Below, one piece after another: positions 10,279 to 22,143 of a stretch of 64,000 bases of DNA. The notes under the pieces are model-generated. The model ran no database searches, was not told the DNA's origin, and worked only from the letters and a program-made list of their open reading frames with translations. The position numbers were made by a program, and so were the translations under genes. Origin of the DNA: Myoxocephalus aenaeus (taxonomy: Eukaryota; Chordata; Actinopteri; Perciformes; Cottidae); the NCBI GenBank assembly GCA_038501785.1, contig JBAMJR010000182.1, positions 378,501 through 442,500 on the forward strand, written 5' to 3'. The stretch's first letter is position 1. Each line of letters starts with the position of its first letter.

Positions 10279-12462
10279 ACCCCTGAACGCAGCATGAGAG
10301 TGAGCCTACCCCTGAACGCAGCATGAGAGTGAGCCTACCCCTGAACGCAGCGTGAGAGTGAGCCTACCCCTGAACGCAGCGTGAGAGTGAGCCTACCCCT
10401 GAACGCAGCGTGAGAGTGAGCCTACCCCTGAACGCAGCATGAGAGTGAGCCTACCCCTGAACGCAGCATGAGAGTGAGCCTACCCCTGAACGCAGCATGA
10501 GAGTGAGTCTACCCTTGAACACAGCGTGAGAGTGAGCCTACCCTTGAACGCAGCGTGAGAGTGAGCCTACCCCTGAACGCAGCATGAGAGTGAGTCTACC
10601 CTTGAACACAGCGTGAGAGTGAGCCTACCCCTGAACGCAGCGTGAGAGTGAGCCTACCCCTGAACGCAGCGTGAGAGTGAGCCTACCCCTGAACGCAGCA
10701 TGAGAGTGAGTCTACCCTTGAACACAGCGTGAGAGTGAGCCTACCCCTGAACGCAGCGTGAGAGTGAGCCTACCCCTGAACGCAGCGTGAGAGTGAGCCT
10801 ACCCCTGAACGCAGCATGATAGTGAGCCTACCCCTGAACGCAGCATGAGAGTGAGCCTACCCCTGAACGCAGCATGAGAGTGAGCCTACCCCTGAACGCA
10901 GCGTGATAGTGAGCCTACCCCTGAACGCAGCATGAGAGTGAGTCTACCCTTGAACGCAGCGTGATAGTGAGCCTACCCCTGAACGCAGCGTGATAGTGAG
11001 CCTACCCCTGAACGCAGCGTGAGAGTGAGCCTACCCCTGAACGCAGCGTGAGAGTGAGCCTACCCCTGAACGCAGCGTGAGAGTGAGCCTACCCCTGAAC
11101 GCAGCGTGAGAGTGAGCCTACCCCTGAACGCAGCGTGAGAGTGAGCCTACCCCTGAACGCAGCGTGAGAGTGAGTCTACCCTTGAACGCAGCGTGATAGT
11201 GAGCCTACCCCTGAACGCAGCGTGAGAGTGAGCCTACCCCTGAACGCAGCGTGAGAGTGAGCCTACCCCTGAACGCAGCGTGAGAGTGAGCCTACCCCTG
11301 AACGCAGCGTGAGAGTGAGCCTACCCCTGAACGCAGCGTGAGAGTGAGCCTACCCCTGAACGCAGCGTGAGAGTGAGCCTACCCCTGAACGCAGCGTGAT
11401 AGTGAGCCTACCCCTGAACGCAGCGTGAGAGTGAGCCTACCCCTGAACGCAGCGTGAGAGTGAGCCTACCCCTGAACGCAGCGTGAGAGTGAGCCTACCC
11501 CTGAACGCAGCGTGATAGTGAGCCTACCCCTGAACGCAGCGTGAGAGTGAGCCTACCCCTGAACGCAGCGTGAGAGTGAGCCTACCCCTGAACGCAGCGT
11601 GATAGTGAGCCTACCCCTGAACGCAGCGTGATAGTGAGCCTACCCCTGAACGCAGCGTGAGAGTGAGCCTACCCCTGAACGCAGCGTGATAGTGAGCCTA
11701 CCCCTGAACGCAGCGTGATAGTGAGCCTACCCCTGAACGCAGCGTGATAGTGAGCCTACCCCTGAACGCAGCGTGAGAGTGAGCCTACCCCTGAACGCAG
11801 CGTGATAGTGAGCCTACCCCTGAACGCAGCATGAGAGTGAGACTACCCCTGAACGCAGCGTGAGAGTGAGCCTACCCCTGAACGCAGCGTGAGAGTGAGC
11901 CTACCCCTGAACGCAGCGTGATAGTGAGCCTACCCCTGAACGCAGCGTGAGAGTGAGCCTACCCCTGAACGCAGCGTGAGAGTGAGCCTACCCCTGAACG
12001 CAGCGTGAGAGTGAGCCTACCCCTGAACGCAGCGTGAGAGTGAGCCTACCCCTGAACGCAGCGTGATAGTGAGCCTACCCCTGAACGCAGCGTGAGAGTG
12101 AGCCTACCCCTGAACGCAGCGTGAGAGTGAGCCTACCCCTGAACGCAGCGTGATAGTGAGCCTACCCCTGAACGCAGCGTGAGAGTGAGCCTACCCCTGA
12201 ACGCAGCGTGAGAGTGAGCCTACCCCTGAACGCAGCGTGAGAGTGAGCCTACCCCTGAACGCAGCGTGAGAGTGAGCCTACCCCTGAACGCAGCGTGAGA
12301 GTGAGCCTACCCCTGAACGCAGCGTGATAGTGATCCTACCCCTGAACGCAGCGTGAGAGTGAGCCTACCCCTGAACGCAGCATGAGAGTGAGCCTACCCC
12401 TGAACGCAGCGTGAGAGTGAGCCTACCCCTGAACGCAGCATGAGAGTGAGCCTACCCTTGAA
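10279..12462. repeat. 29-bp minisatellite, about 75 copies
   Basis: A head-to-tail array of 29-bp units such as GAGCCTACCCCTGAACGCAG plus CGTGAGAGT. Variants are GCAT/GCGT, GAGAGT/GATAGT, and CTACCCTTGAACACAGC in a few units near the left edge. Since 29 is not a multiple of three, there is no long reading frame. The unique flank at 10200-10280 (GCTGCGTTCACACCAACGCA) has similar words, suggesting a local origin. Confidence 0.97.
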
Positions 12463-12787
12463 GCCAGGAGGCTGTGGTGGTTTCTGTGTGAGCTGCTGAC
12501 ATCACATCATTCATGAGTCTTTGTCCTGGTGACCAGTAGGTCGTGATGCTGCAGAAGCTGCTTCCAGCTTCATCACATGGCGTTCTGTTGGGAGAGGAGA
12601 CTGTAGCGCCGCTTCATACAAAAGGTTTCATCCAGCAGAGACGAGCTGCAGGAGTCTGTGCTCCACGAGGATCAACGCCCATCTCACGCTTCTCAATGCA
12701 GATATAAGAGCTCAAGTAGAAGCTTTTTATTTGATAATGAGACCTTCATCCACGCAGTTTCACCGTTTAAGAAATAAGTCCCCACTC

Positions 12788-12790
<3 letters not shown>

Positions 12791-12871
<81 letters not shown>
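12791..12871. repeat. (GT)n microsatellite followed by a purine-rich tract
   Basis: About 40 uninterrupted GT dinucleotides. A purine-rich stretch with GAGGATGAGGAGAGAGGAAG repeats and a GA run follows at about 12905-13075, then short CATAACTT repeats at 13121-13176. Confidence 0.95.
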
Positions 12872-12873
<2 letters not shown>

Positions 12874-13720
12874 CTGAAGGGAACATGGAAACGACAAAAC
12901 GGCAAAAAGCAATAACAGAGAGTGGGAAGAAATGAGAGAGGAAGAGGATGAGGAGAGAGGAAGAGGATGAGGAGAGAGGAAGAGTGGACAGCAGGACTCT
13001 GGGTAATGAGAGTGCGGCGTTAGTCACGAAGTGAGCCGATGGAGAGAGAGAGAGAGAGAGAGAGAGCTTAAGGATGAGAGAGACGAGCAGCCGCAGATGA
13101 GAGGTCGTTGTGCAGCAAAACATCATAACTTCATAACTTCATAACATCAAAACATCATAACTTCATAACTTCATGACTTCATATACACTGTAGTCTCTCC
13201 TCCCTGGTCCTTCCCAGTGGAGCTGCTGGTTCCTCTGAGTCTCCACCAGTGTCTTCAGAGCTGAGTGAAAGATGCATGCTAACCACTTCATACTTATGAA
13301 CCCGTTATTCTTTCTGGGGACACCTTTCATAGATTATGCGATTGTTAACTCCATGTTCCACGTTGTCTGAGGAATGAAGTTCCTGCTACTGATGGCAGAA
13401 ATGTCTTTTAAAATAAATTGCATTTTTCATCAACACAATTCGGAAATATTGTTCCAGTCCCAACATGTTCTGACTCAATGTATTTCATGTGTTTTCCCCA
13501 CAGTAACGTGTTATGATATGTTTAGTTTAGTTATGCAGTGATGGGTTTAGTTGTAGTGAAGCGTTTGTGACAGAAAGTTATGTTTCAATTTAAAAACAGT
13601 AATGAATCGGTAGTATAGGAACATAAGGGCTGACACACACAAAGTGTTATGTTACTCTACGTCTAATTTGATACATATTTTAATTGAGGAGACGTGACAT
13701 CACAGATACTTATAGAGGAG

Positions 13721-13896
13721 GGGCGTGGCCTTCACCCTTAAGGTGGAATGTGGGCGTTGCCTTCACCCTTAAGGTGGAATGTGGGCGTTGCCTTCACCCT
13801 TAAGGTGGAATGTGGGCATTGCCTTCACCCTTAAGGTGGAATGTGGGCGTTGCCTTCACCCTTAAGGTGGAATGTGGGCATTGCCTTCACCATTAA
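13721..13896. repeat. 31-bp minisatellite, left block (about 5 copies)
   Basis: Units of TTAAGGTGGAATGTGGGCGT plus TGCCTTCACCC. Every unit carries a TTAA, and the block is broken at one TTAA by the piggyBac-like insertion; the array resumes at 15826. Confidence 0.95.
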
Positions 13897-15829
13897 CCCT
13901 TCGTCCACGGAGCCCGCGGTTTCGCGTGGTGACACTTGAAACTTTTCTCTAAGTTTCTAAAATATTCACAGCACCCCGATAATACATCGCAAAAATATAA
14001 TTTTACGTCTGGCGGAAAGAGACGGCTTCCTGCTTCCGGGTGCCTGCCCAGGCAGAGCCCAGCATAATTTTAACATCATCAGGCAAGCGAAAGGGCAGCA
14101 GTGTGTCATCTGACGCTGGAAAAATAAAATAAAAAATCCTTCTCTGTGATTAGTTGAGTCATATGTCCGTCGCCATTTCGTGAACTAAACAACCAATGTA
14201 CACTCAGGAAAATCTCAAAAGGACAACCCACTTGTACAGCATGTACACACGCTACATTTTACAATCAACATGACGACAAAGAGATTCAACACGGAGGAAG
14301 CAAAACGCATGATTCTGGAGAGCAGCGAGGAGGAGGAGGAGGACGACACCGCGTCAGAGCTCGAAGGCTTTAGTTCTTCTGAGGAAGATGGGTAAGTGTA
14401 GTTACTAAACTTTGTTACGTGTCTGTAAGGCTGCATGGTGCAAACTAGTAATGTGTACAAACTAGTAATGTGTACAAACTAGTAATGTGTACACTGTGCA
14501 GGAGAGCCAGCCACGCGGTGCACACTGCTGTTCACGTTACTACGTCATGATCTGAGTAATGTTTACACACAATCTGCTTTGTACAACACTCTGCTTCACG
14601 TTACTACCACTAATATTTATACATGCAATGCGGAGCACTATGCTAAAATTACTACCACAGTCTGCTCAATCGTTACGTCATCTTTCTTTCAACTGACTAG
14701 TATTGATTTATTTTACAGAGAGGAGCACCATCCGCCCCGACCAGCCTGGCCAGCAAAGAGGCAGCGTGTTGACCGACGACTAAAGACACCATCTCCAGCA
14801 AACAGGGCGCGTGCTGCCCGGCGACTACTTTCACCTCAGGCCAGATCAAGAAAGACAGCAGCACGTGCACCACCTGCACCTACGCTGTCCTGGAGGACGG
14901 ATGAAGACCCGGACACTGCTCCCCCCGTCATCAAGTTCCAGCCCGGACACCAGGTCCACATGTCAGTGCCACAGCAACACCCATTGAACTCTTCAAACTG
15001 TTCTTCCAACTAAGTCCACGGTGGGTCGCAGGGTTTGCGAGCTTTGCAGCATGAAGAAAGTGAGCAAAGACACGGCGTGGAAGTGCGAGGCGTGTAACGT
15101 TCCCCTCTGCCTGCAGCTGAACAGAAACTGTTTCCATGACTGGCATGCCATGGCATGAGGATATGCCATTGAAGCATATATACTTGTATATTGTAAATGG
15201 TCTAGTCTTTGTTCTGTTTTATATTTCTGAATATATATTCTGTACATATTTTCTTTTTTTTTTATAATACATATTTTTATTTAAAAAAAAAAAAAATTGT
15301 TGTGATGGTCATTTTTCATTTGCACACACTCCCTGAAGCTTTATCTGCACAATGAAGTCATTTCTCAGTCCCATTTTTATCATTTTGGTGAAAGCTGTGA
15401 AAGACCATATTTCTACTCAAAAAACGATAATAAAAACTTTAGTTTTAGACATTTATTTACATGTATCTAACATTTTATTCATATATTTCACTGCTTTTGT
15501 GAACCTAAAACCTTTGGTAAACCAATTGCCATCACCTAAACAGAGTCACCACCTGAGTAAAGTTAGGTTTTTTCAAGCGATATGAAGAATTTCCAAAAAT
15601 CGAGATTCCATTTTTCAGCTTTAGTGTCATATTATAACGTTTTTCTCTTTACACTTTTGCCTTATGACAATGGTGCCTCATTATATAGATAGCTGAGATT
15701 GTTCTGCAATTTATGATGTAAAACATGGGTATATATCTTATATGCAAGTGCCTTAAAAGGTGAATCTAAGAAAATTATGTCAAATCGAGAAAATCGACTG
15801 AAAATGACCTCCAGTGTGCAGTGAGTTAA
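13893..15829 (+). mobile_element. piggyBac-like transposon, internally deleted, flanked by TTAA
   Basis: A 1.93-kb insertion splits the 31-bp array. The left border is TTAA then CCCTTCGTCCACGGAG (13893-13912); the right border is CTCCAGTGTGCAGTGAG then TTAA (15826-15829). TTAA duplication is the hallmark of piggyBac-superfamily insertion. The array resumes on both sides in the correct register (ACCA-TTAA-GGTGG). The element carries remnants of a transposase gene with N-terminal acidic region and C-terminal cysteine-rich domain (14270-15158), followed by about 650 bp of AT-rich non-coding sequence. The terminal inverted repeats match only loosely. It cannot encode an active transposase. Confidence 0.8.
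14270..15158 (+). pseudogene. piggyBac-like transposase relic without catalytic core
   Basis: The first segment starts with ATG at 14270 (MTTKRFNTEEAKRMI), runs into an acidic stretch (SSEEEEEDD) and ends at a GTAAGT donor at 14392. An AG acceptor at 14718 leads into a second segment (REEHHPPRPAWPAKRQ) that includes WRTDEDPDTAPPVIKF, a motif typical of this transposase family just before the catalytic domain. A frameshift near 14940 follows; in the shifted frame SATATPIELFKLFF is readable. The sequence then jumps directly to STVGRRVCELCSMKK and a CxxC, CxxC, C and HDWH array, the C-terminal cysteine-rich DNA-binding domain, ending with TGA at 15156-15158. The whole aspartate-triad catalytic region is absent. 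The gene is dead. Confidence 0.75.
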
Positions 15830-16655
15830 GGTGGAATGTGGGCGTTGCCTTCACCCTTAAGGTGGAATGTGGGCGTTGCCTTCACCCTTAAGGTGGAATG
15901 TGGGCGTTGCCTTCACCATTAAGGTGGAATGTGGGCGTTGCCTTCACCCTTAAGGTGGAATGTGGGCGTTGCCTTCACCCTTAAGGTGGAATGTGGGCGT
16001 TGCCTTCACCCTTAAGGTGGAATGTGGGCATTGCCTTCACCATTAAGGTGGAATGTGGGCGTTGCCTTCACCCTTAAGGTGGAATGTGGGCGTTGCCTTC
16101 ACCATTAAGGTGGAATGTGGGCGTTGCCTTCACTATGAAGGTGGGATGTGGGCGTTGCCTTCACCCTTAAGGTGGAATGTGGGCGTTGCCTTCACCATTA
16201 AGGTGGAATGTGGGCGTTGCCTTCACCATTAAGGTGGAATGTGGGCGTTGCCTTCACCATTAAGGTGGAATATGGGGGCGTTGCCTTCACCCTTAAGGTG
16301 GAATATGGGGGCGTTGCCTTCACCCTTAAGGTGGAATGTGGGCGTTGCCTTCACCATTAAGGTGGAATGTGGGCGTTGCCTTCACCATTAAGGTGGAATG
16401 TGGGCGCTGCCTTCACCCTTAAGGTGGAATGTGGGCGCTGCCTTCACCATTAAGGTGGAATGTGGGCGTTGCCTTCACCCTTAAGGTGGAATGTGGGCGT
16501 TGCCTTCACCCTTAAGGTGGATTGTGGGCGTTGCCTTCACCATTAAGGTGGAATGTGGGCGTTGCCTTCACCCTTAAGGTGGATTGTGGGCGTTGCCTTC
16601 ACCATTAAGGTGGAATGTGGGCGTTGCCTTCACCCTTAAGGTGGAATGTGGGCGT
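15826..16655. repeat. 31-bp minisatellite, right block (about 27 copies)
   Basis: Continuation of the 13721-13896 array beyond the transposon. Variants include CACCCTTAAGG/CACCATTAAGG, GCGTTG/GCGCTG/GCATTG, GGAATG/GGATTG, and two adjacent longer units with ATATGGGGGCG near 16270 and 16312, a local pair that suggests duplication of a mutated unit. Confidence 0.95.
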
Positions 16656-18549
16656 GTAGAGGGCGACATGTGGGGCTGATCCACGGGAAGACAAATCAAA
16701 TCAAAAACTTGATTTGGGATTTACAAAAGAAAAGTGGAAAAATAAATATATTTGTTGGTGTACACTTTCTTCATTCGAACATTTATTGTGGATCTGTTTT
16801 ATGAACGAGGCCCCGGCTGCTTTAGGGTTGTATCAGGAACACCTGGACTCAAGATCAGAATGAGCCGCTCAACATGTTCGGCCATGTTTGTAGAATGAAT
16901 ATGGCCATTAGGACCATTTCACACACATGTCTAATAGTATAAAATAATGAAGCGATGACATTTTGGACAGAAGTAAACATCCAATAGACGAGTTATACAA
17001 GTTATAAATGATCCTAGTTTTCAGAATGAACTATATATTGTGATGTGTTTTAAAATGCTTGCAGCTGAGAATGTATTTTTTATTTTTATTTTGTATCAGT
17101 ATGTGTTTTATTCAGTCAATCATTGCAATACAATAAGTGAAGCTACAATCTAATATAGCAAACAGAAAGAACGTGTGAAAGCACGTTGGCCCATGAGAGG
17201 TGGAGGATCAGGCCACTCTCATAGAATCACTCAAACACCACCAGACTCATTTATGCAGCCTCTTCCACCCGTCACTGCTCTTTATACCATGCCTCAGATT
17301 GAAAATAATTGGTATCATATTTTTTAGCGTGTGCTTTTTTTTCTTCTTGGATATTCCCCGTGTGGAATGCAGTGAGCCAGGTGGAGCTCCGCCTCCGGAG
17401 CAGGTAGAGTTAAGGATGTAGCTCGAGCATCCTCTGGTAAGTGTTGCCTGGTTGGGGAGGGAACCCGGCAGGACCTGATATGACCGATTATGAGCTCACG
17501 TCCTCTTCCGTCCCTTTCTTTCACCTCATGAGCCCCAACAAGCGCTGAAAGGCCGCAGACCCTCCTGCCGCTCAGAGACAGAGCGGCTGGCTGGCCTGAG
17601 CTTCATTAGCGAGGAGACATGACACCTCATGACAGACGAGTGATGGTCCTGCTGCTGCCTCGTCTCCAGGAGATGAAGGAAGCCTTCCAGCTCGGACTCA
17701 GCAGGAGAAGTGAAGCAGCAACATCTCTCAACTCGGATATGATTACTGTCTCTAAATGGCTTGCATTAACAGCCGCAGCATATGCCCTCATAAGGATTTA
17801 TTCACTATATTTGTGAGATCTTGCGGATTCCCTAACAATTTGTCAACTCTGCAAAAAAATGTCAAACTAAAAGACAGTTATTATTTTTTTCAAACCATTA
17901 ATCACATTTTTTTGTTAAAGCATTTGAGAATCAAGTTAAAAAATCTGAACAATTTGCCTCTTGAGGACTTCTGTCAGTATTTGTACACAGGTCTAGACAC
18001 ACATTCATGGTGGCAGGGTGAGGAGCGGCATCTCTTGATGCATTCACTTGCACTCTGACATCAGAGTTTCACAACCTCTTTGATATGTATATTTGTATTT
18101 AGATTGTTCAGTGATGGGGCTATTATTTAAGGGTGCATGCACTGGAACCGCCACAGATGAACTGATTACATATCAACGATACTCAAAGATGATGTCAGGT
18201 GAAGTGACATTCACAATGAAAAAAGACATTTCAACTGTTAGTTCCCGTCCCTTTTATCTCGTACACTTACTCCACGTACAGCACATTTCAGTTCATTTCT
18301 CAGCTCCGTTCAGCTCTTAATGTGAAACATCACTTTTTCCCCTTTAATCTGCCACTTCAACTTCGTTCAGAAATTCAGTTTAAACTGCCACTTCAGTGTC
18401 TTTGAGTGCTGAAAAACATCCAATCCAAACAAACGAAAGAAAAGAAGAGGATGTAAAAGCTTAAAAAGGATTAAAAAGATCGGGTCAGGAGCTCAGACAC
18501 CAGAGGACCTTAGAGTTGAGCTGAGGTGCTTCGGGCATCTGATTAGGAT
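16656..18549 (+). other. Intron, no genes seen
   Basis: Mixed unique sequence. The open frames at 17200, 17324, 17619, 17756 and 18093 are short, start with chance ATGs and show no domain. Confidence 0.55.
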
Positions 18550-18650
18550 GCCTCCTGACTCCTCCTTGGCTCCTCCTTGGCTCCTCCTTGACGCCTCCTT
18601 GACGCCTCCTTGACTCTTCCTTGACTCCTCCTGGACTCCTCCTGGACGCT
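18550..18650. repeat. 11-bp repeat, about 9 copies
   Basis: Imperfect units CCTCCTTGGCT, CCTCCTTGACG, CCTCCTTGACT and CCTCCTGGACT. Confidence 0.8.
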
Positions 18651-18842
18651 TTGTACATAATTGCCCATTTACTTCCGCTATTAAATAATAACTAAATTAC
18701 AAAACACAATTTTTTATTTAATGTCATTTAAAGAACAAATTAATTAATTCGGTCCTCACTCTCTGCCACCTTCCGTGTGTCTGCATGACGACATCGCCGC
18801 CCGTCCAAGGTCGCTACGTGACGTCCCGTCATGAGGAAGTGC

Positions 18843-19757
18843 TGAGCTAAGCTAGTGAGCTAAACTAGTGAGCTAAGCTACTGAGCTAAGCTAGTGAGCT
18901 AAACTAGTGAGCTAAGCTAGTGAGCTAAACTAGTGAGCTAAACTAGTGAGCTAAGCTACTGAGCTAAACTACTGAGCTAAACTACTGAGCTAAACTACTG
19001 AGCTAAGCTACTGAGCTAAACTAGTGAGCTAAACTACTGAGCTAAACCAGTGAGCTAAGCTACTGAGCTAAGCTACTGAGCTAAACTAGTGAGCTAAACT
19101 ACTGAGCTAAGGTACTAAGCTAAGCTAGTGAGCTAAACTAGTGAGCTAAGCTACTGAGCTAAACTAGTGAGCTAAGATACTGAGCTAAACTAGTGAGCTA
19201 AACTAGTGAGCTAAAGTACTGAGCTAAACTAGTGAGCTAAACTACTGAGCTAAACTACTGAGCTAAGCTACTGAGCTAAACCAGTGAGCTAAGCTACTGA
19301 GCTAAGCTACTGAGCTAAACTAGTGAGCTAAACTACTGAGCTAAACCAGTGAGCTAAGCGACTGAGCTAAGCTACTGAGCTAAACTAGTGAGCTAAGCTA
19401 CTGAGCTAAACTAGTGAGCTAAACTACTGAGCTAAACTACTGAGCTAAGCTACTGAGCTAAACTAGTGAGCTAAACTACTGAGCTAAACCAGTGAGCTAA
19501 GCTACTGAGCTAAGCTACTGAGCTAAACTAGTGAGCTAAACTACTGAGCTAAGGTACTAAGCTAAGCTAGTGAGCTAAACTAGTGAGCTAAGCTACTGAG
19601 CTAAACTAGTGAGCTAAGATACTGAGCTAAGCTAGTGAGCTAAACTAGTGAGCTAAGCTACTGAGCTAAACTACTGAGCTAAGCTACTGAGCTAAGCTAG
19701 TGAGCTAAACTAGTGAGCTAAACTACTGAGCAAAGGTACTGAGCTAAGCTAGTGAGC
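18843..19757. repeat. 13-bp minisatellite, about 70 copies
   Basis: Units of TGAGCTAAACTAG with frequent variants TGAGCTAAGCTAC, AAACCAG and AAGGTAC. Longer blocks recur (the AAACCAGTGAGC context and GGTACTAAGC recur several hundred bp apart near 19110 and 19550), showing larger segmental duplication inside the array. Many units contain GAGCT and ACTAGT. Confidence 0.95.
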
Positions 19758-19831
19758 TAGGGTGACCAGACGTCCCCCCCCCCCCGGAACGAAGTGTCCT
19801 CTTTTTCGCAAACTCAAATCTAGTCACCCTA
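19758..19831. mobile_element. 74-bp miniature inverted-repeat insertion
   Basis: The 13-bp array is interrupted by a segment starting TAGGGTGACCAGA and ending TCTAGTCACCCTA, inverted ends that match at about 12 of 13 positions. It contains a C13 run and TTTTTCGCAAACTC. The array resumes at once on the right. The end motif matches TAGGGTGACCATA at 48991, so both belong to one terminal-inverted-repeat family; the family name is uncertain. Confidence 0.7.
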
Positions 19832-19890
19832 AGTGAGCTAAACTAGTGATCTAAGCGAGTGAACTAAGCTACTGAGCTAAGCTACTGAAA
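19832..19890. repeat. 13-bp minisatellite, degenerate tail
   Basis: Four to five diverged units (GTGAGCTAAACTAGTGATCT, GCGAGTGAACTAAGC, CTACTGAGCTAAG) continue the array past the miniature insertion. Confidence 0.85.
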
Positions 19891-21257
19891 AGCTATTTGA
19901 TTCAGAACACAGGGACACGACCCCCACGCCACTCAGAAATGTGCTCACACAGTAACAGCGCTACTAGCAGAGCCTCTAAAGACAGACTCTGACTGTACGT
20001 CATGAAACTGACTAATGAGACAAGTGACTAATAACCGTGCTGTTGTGTGACCTCTGTAGCGCCACTGTTTTCAGACGAGCAGAGAGCCTTCATCAGCTCT
20101 GCCAATACATTCTGATCTCACTGCTCGTACATGTCCTCCTCCGCGGCGCTGCAGAGCTGTTGAAAGCTTAGGTGTGGCTCTGGTATGCAGGATCATCCCG
20201 CTCCCCGTCTCCCTCGTATTAAACAATGTTGATTAGAGCCGCTGATCTCCCTGCCAAGGCCTCCTGATACAGCTTGTACCAGGTACCTCGTGTTTATCTC
20301 AGGGCCGTCGGAGATGTTTCCTTTTACCCCACCCCTTGGTCTTGACGTTGATAGGTTCATTTCTCGTCCAGACATATTTTGATTAGAATCAGAATCGTCC
20401 AGTACACATACAAGGAATTAGTTTCTGTTTTTTCGTCCCAAGTGTAGCATCAAAACCAAAAGAGTTCAAGTCAAAGTGAGCCTCACTAAGTCTTCTGCCA
20501 CCTGCTTGTACAGAGTGTGTGTATGTGTGTATATATGTATATACACACATACAGAGTTCACGTTGGTGTCACGCTGTCTTGACCTGGAAGCGTTGGAGCG
20601 TCTCAATCCTCCTGAAACCAAATCACACAACCTGAACTCACACTGAAAGGATGGCTTTTTATTTACCACCTCTTATCTTTGGAAACTTTGGAAACTTGAG
20701 TTCTCAAAACTTTGTACTCAGCAAATGTAAAGTTTTGCTGCAAAATAAATACATTTGAATGAAATCACTGCATTTAAGACGTGAAGCAAATCAATGCTGA
20801 TCTTTGACTATGAGCAAACATCTATCGACAGTCAGAGCCAGAGAACGGAGGGAGGAAGTCCTCATAGCCTCAATGAATGTGTTCAGAAAGTGCCTGCCCT
20901 TTTTCAACCAGTTCAATGACAGCTTCTCAGATGGTTCTGGGTAACAAACGCCATATTACAGCAAAATGTTTTTCCCACAGCTCGTCATTGTAAAAGCTGT
21001 TGACTGGACTCCTTGAACTGCATCAGGGTCTTTTATGACTCGTTCTATTATGAATTTGTAATTCATGGAGGTTTCATATTTGTAAAAATGTCCTCAAGCC
21101 AAGAAAAGCGATTTCAAAGATTTGTGATGTCGTGGTAATGCTTCGGCCAGGTGGAAAGCCACGGGCCAGCAGGAGAAACACTCAGAGGGCCGCAGGGCGT
21201 AAACCCAGGAGACGGATATCTAAACTCAAGAGCTAGCATGAAACCGGTCCGGTGTAG
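19891..21257 (+). other. Intron, unique sequence with small repeats
   Basis: No gene recognised. TTAGAATCAGAATCG followed by ACACATACAAGGAATT at 20386-20425 resembles the 3' tail of a fish RTE-type LINE (low confidence). Positions 20520-20553 form a short hairpin of TGTATGTGTGTATA and its complement. Confidence 0.45.
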
Positions 21258-21956
21258 CTCCAGACCTCCAGACCTGGGTCCCTCCAGACCTTGCTCCCTC
21301 CAGACCTTGGTCCCTCCAGACCTCCAGACCGTGGTCCATCCAGACCTTGGCCCTTCCATACCTTGGCCCCTCCAGATCTTTGCCCTCCAGACCTTTGTCC
21401 CTCCAGACCTTGGTCCTTTCAGACCTCCAGACCTTGGCCCCTCCAGACCTTTGCCTTCCAGACCTGGGTCCCTCCAGACATTGGTCCCTCCAGACCTTGG
21501 CCCTTCCAGACCTTGGCCCCTTCAGACCTTGGTCCCTCCAGACCTCCAGACATTGGCCCTTCCAGAACTTGGCCCCTCCAGACCTCCAGACCGTGGTCCT
21601 TTCAGACCTCCAGACCTTGGTCCTTTCAGACCTCCAGACCTTGGTCCTTTCAGACCTTGGTCCCTCCAGACATTGGTCCCTCCAGACCTTGGTCCCTCCA
21701 GACCTTGGCCTCTCCAAACCTTGGCCCCTCCAGACCTTGGCCCCTTCAGACCTCGGTCCCTCCAGACCTCCAGACCTTGTTCCTTCCAGACCTTGGCCCC
21801 TCCAGAGACCTTGGCCCTTCCAGACCTTGGCTCCTCCAGAGACCTTGGCTCCTGCAGAGACCTTGGTCCCTCCAGCCCTTGGTCCATCCAGACCTTGGCC
21901 TCTTCAGACCTTGGTCCCTCCAGACCTTGGCCCCTCCAGACCGTGGCCCCTCCAGC
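21258..21956. repeat. 16-bp minisatellite, about 43 copies
   Basis: Units of CAGACCTTGGTCCCTC with variants GGCCCCTC, GGTCCTTT, GGCCCTTC and shorter CAGACCTC insertions. The unit is free of stops in most frames on both strands, producing several false open frames of 150-285 codons (proline- and leucine-rich on the plus strand). Confidence 0.95.
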
Positions 21957-22143
21957 TTTAGTGAATACATCACCTTCCTGTGTGAAGATGGGCAGAGTCA
22001 TTGTGTGACCGTGCCAACAGACGACCTAGCTCTGGTGTGGACGGATCAAACTTCTGTGTGAGAATCTCCCACCAGAACATGGTCAGATGTCCGGTTTGGG
22101 CTCATGAAGACAATCCCCTGAGTCACTGGCTGCTCACTGTCTC

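Noticed and set aside
10279..12462. CRISPR-like array (regular repeats)
   Set aside because: Direct head-to-tail units with no unique spacers, in an animal genome; a minisatellite.
21114..22061. Proline-rich 285-, 256- and 204-codon frames
   Set aside because: Artefact of the 16-bp array that lacks stop codons in most frames on both strands.
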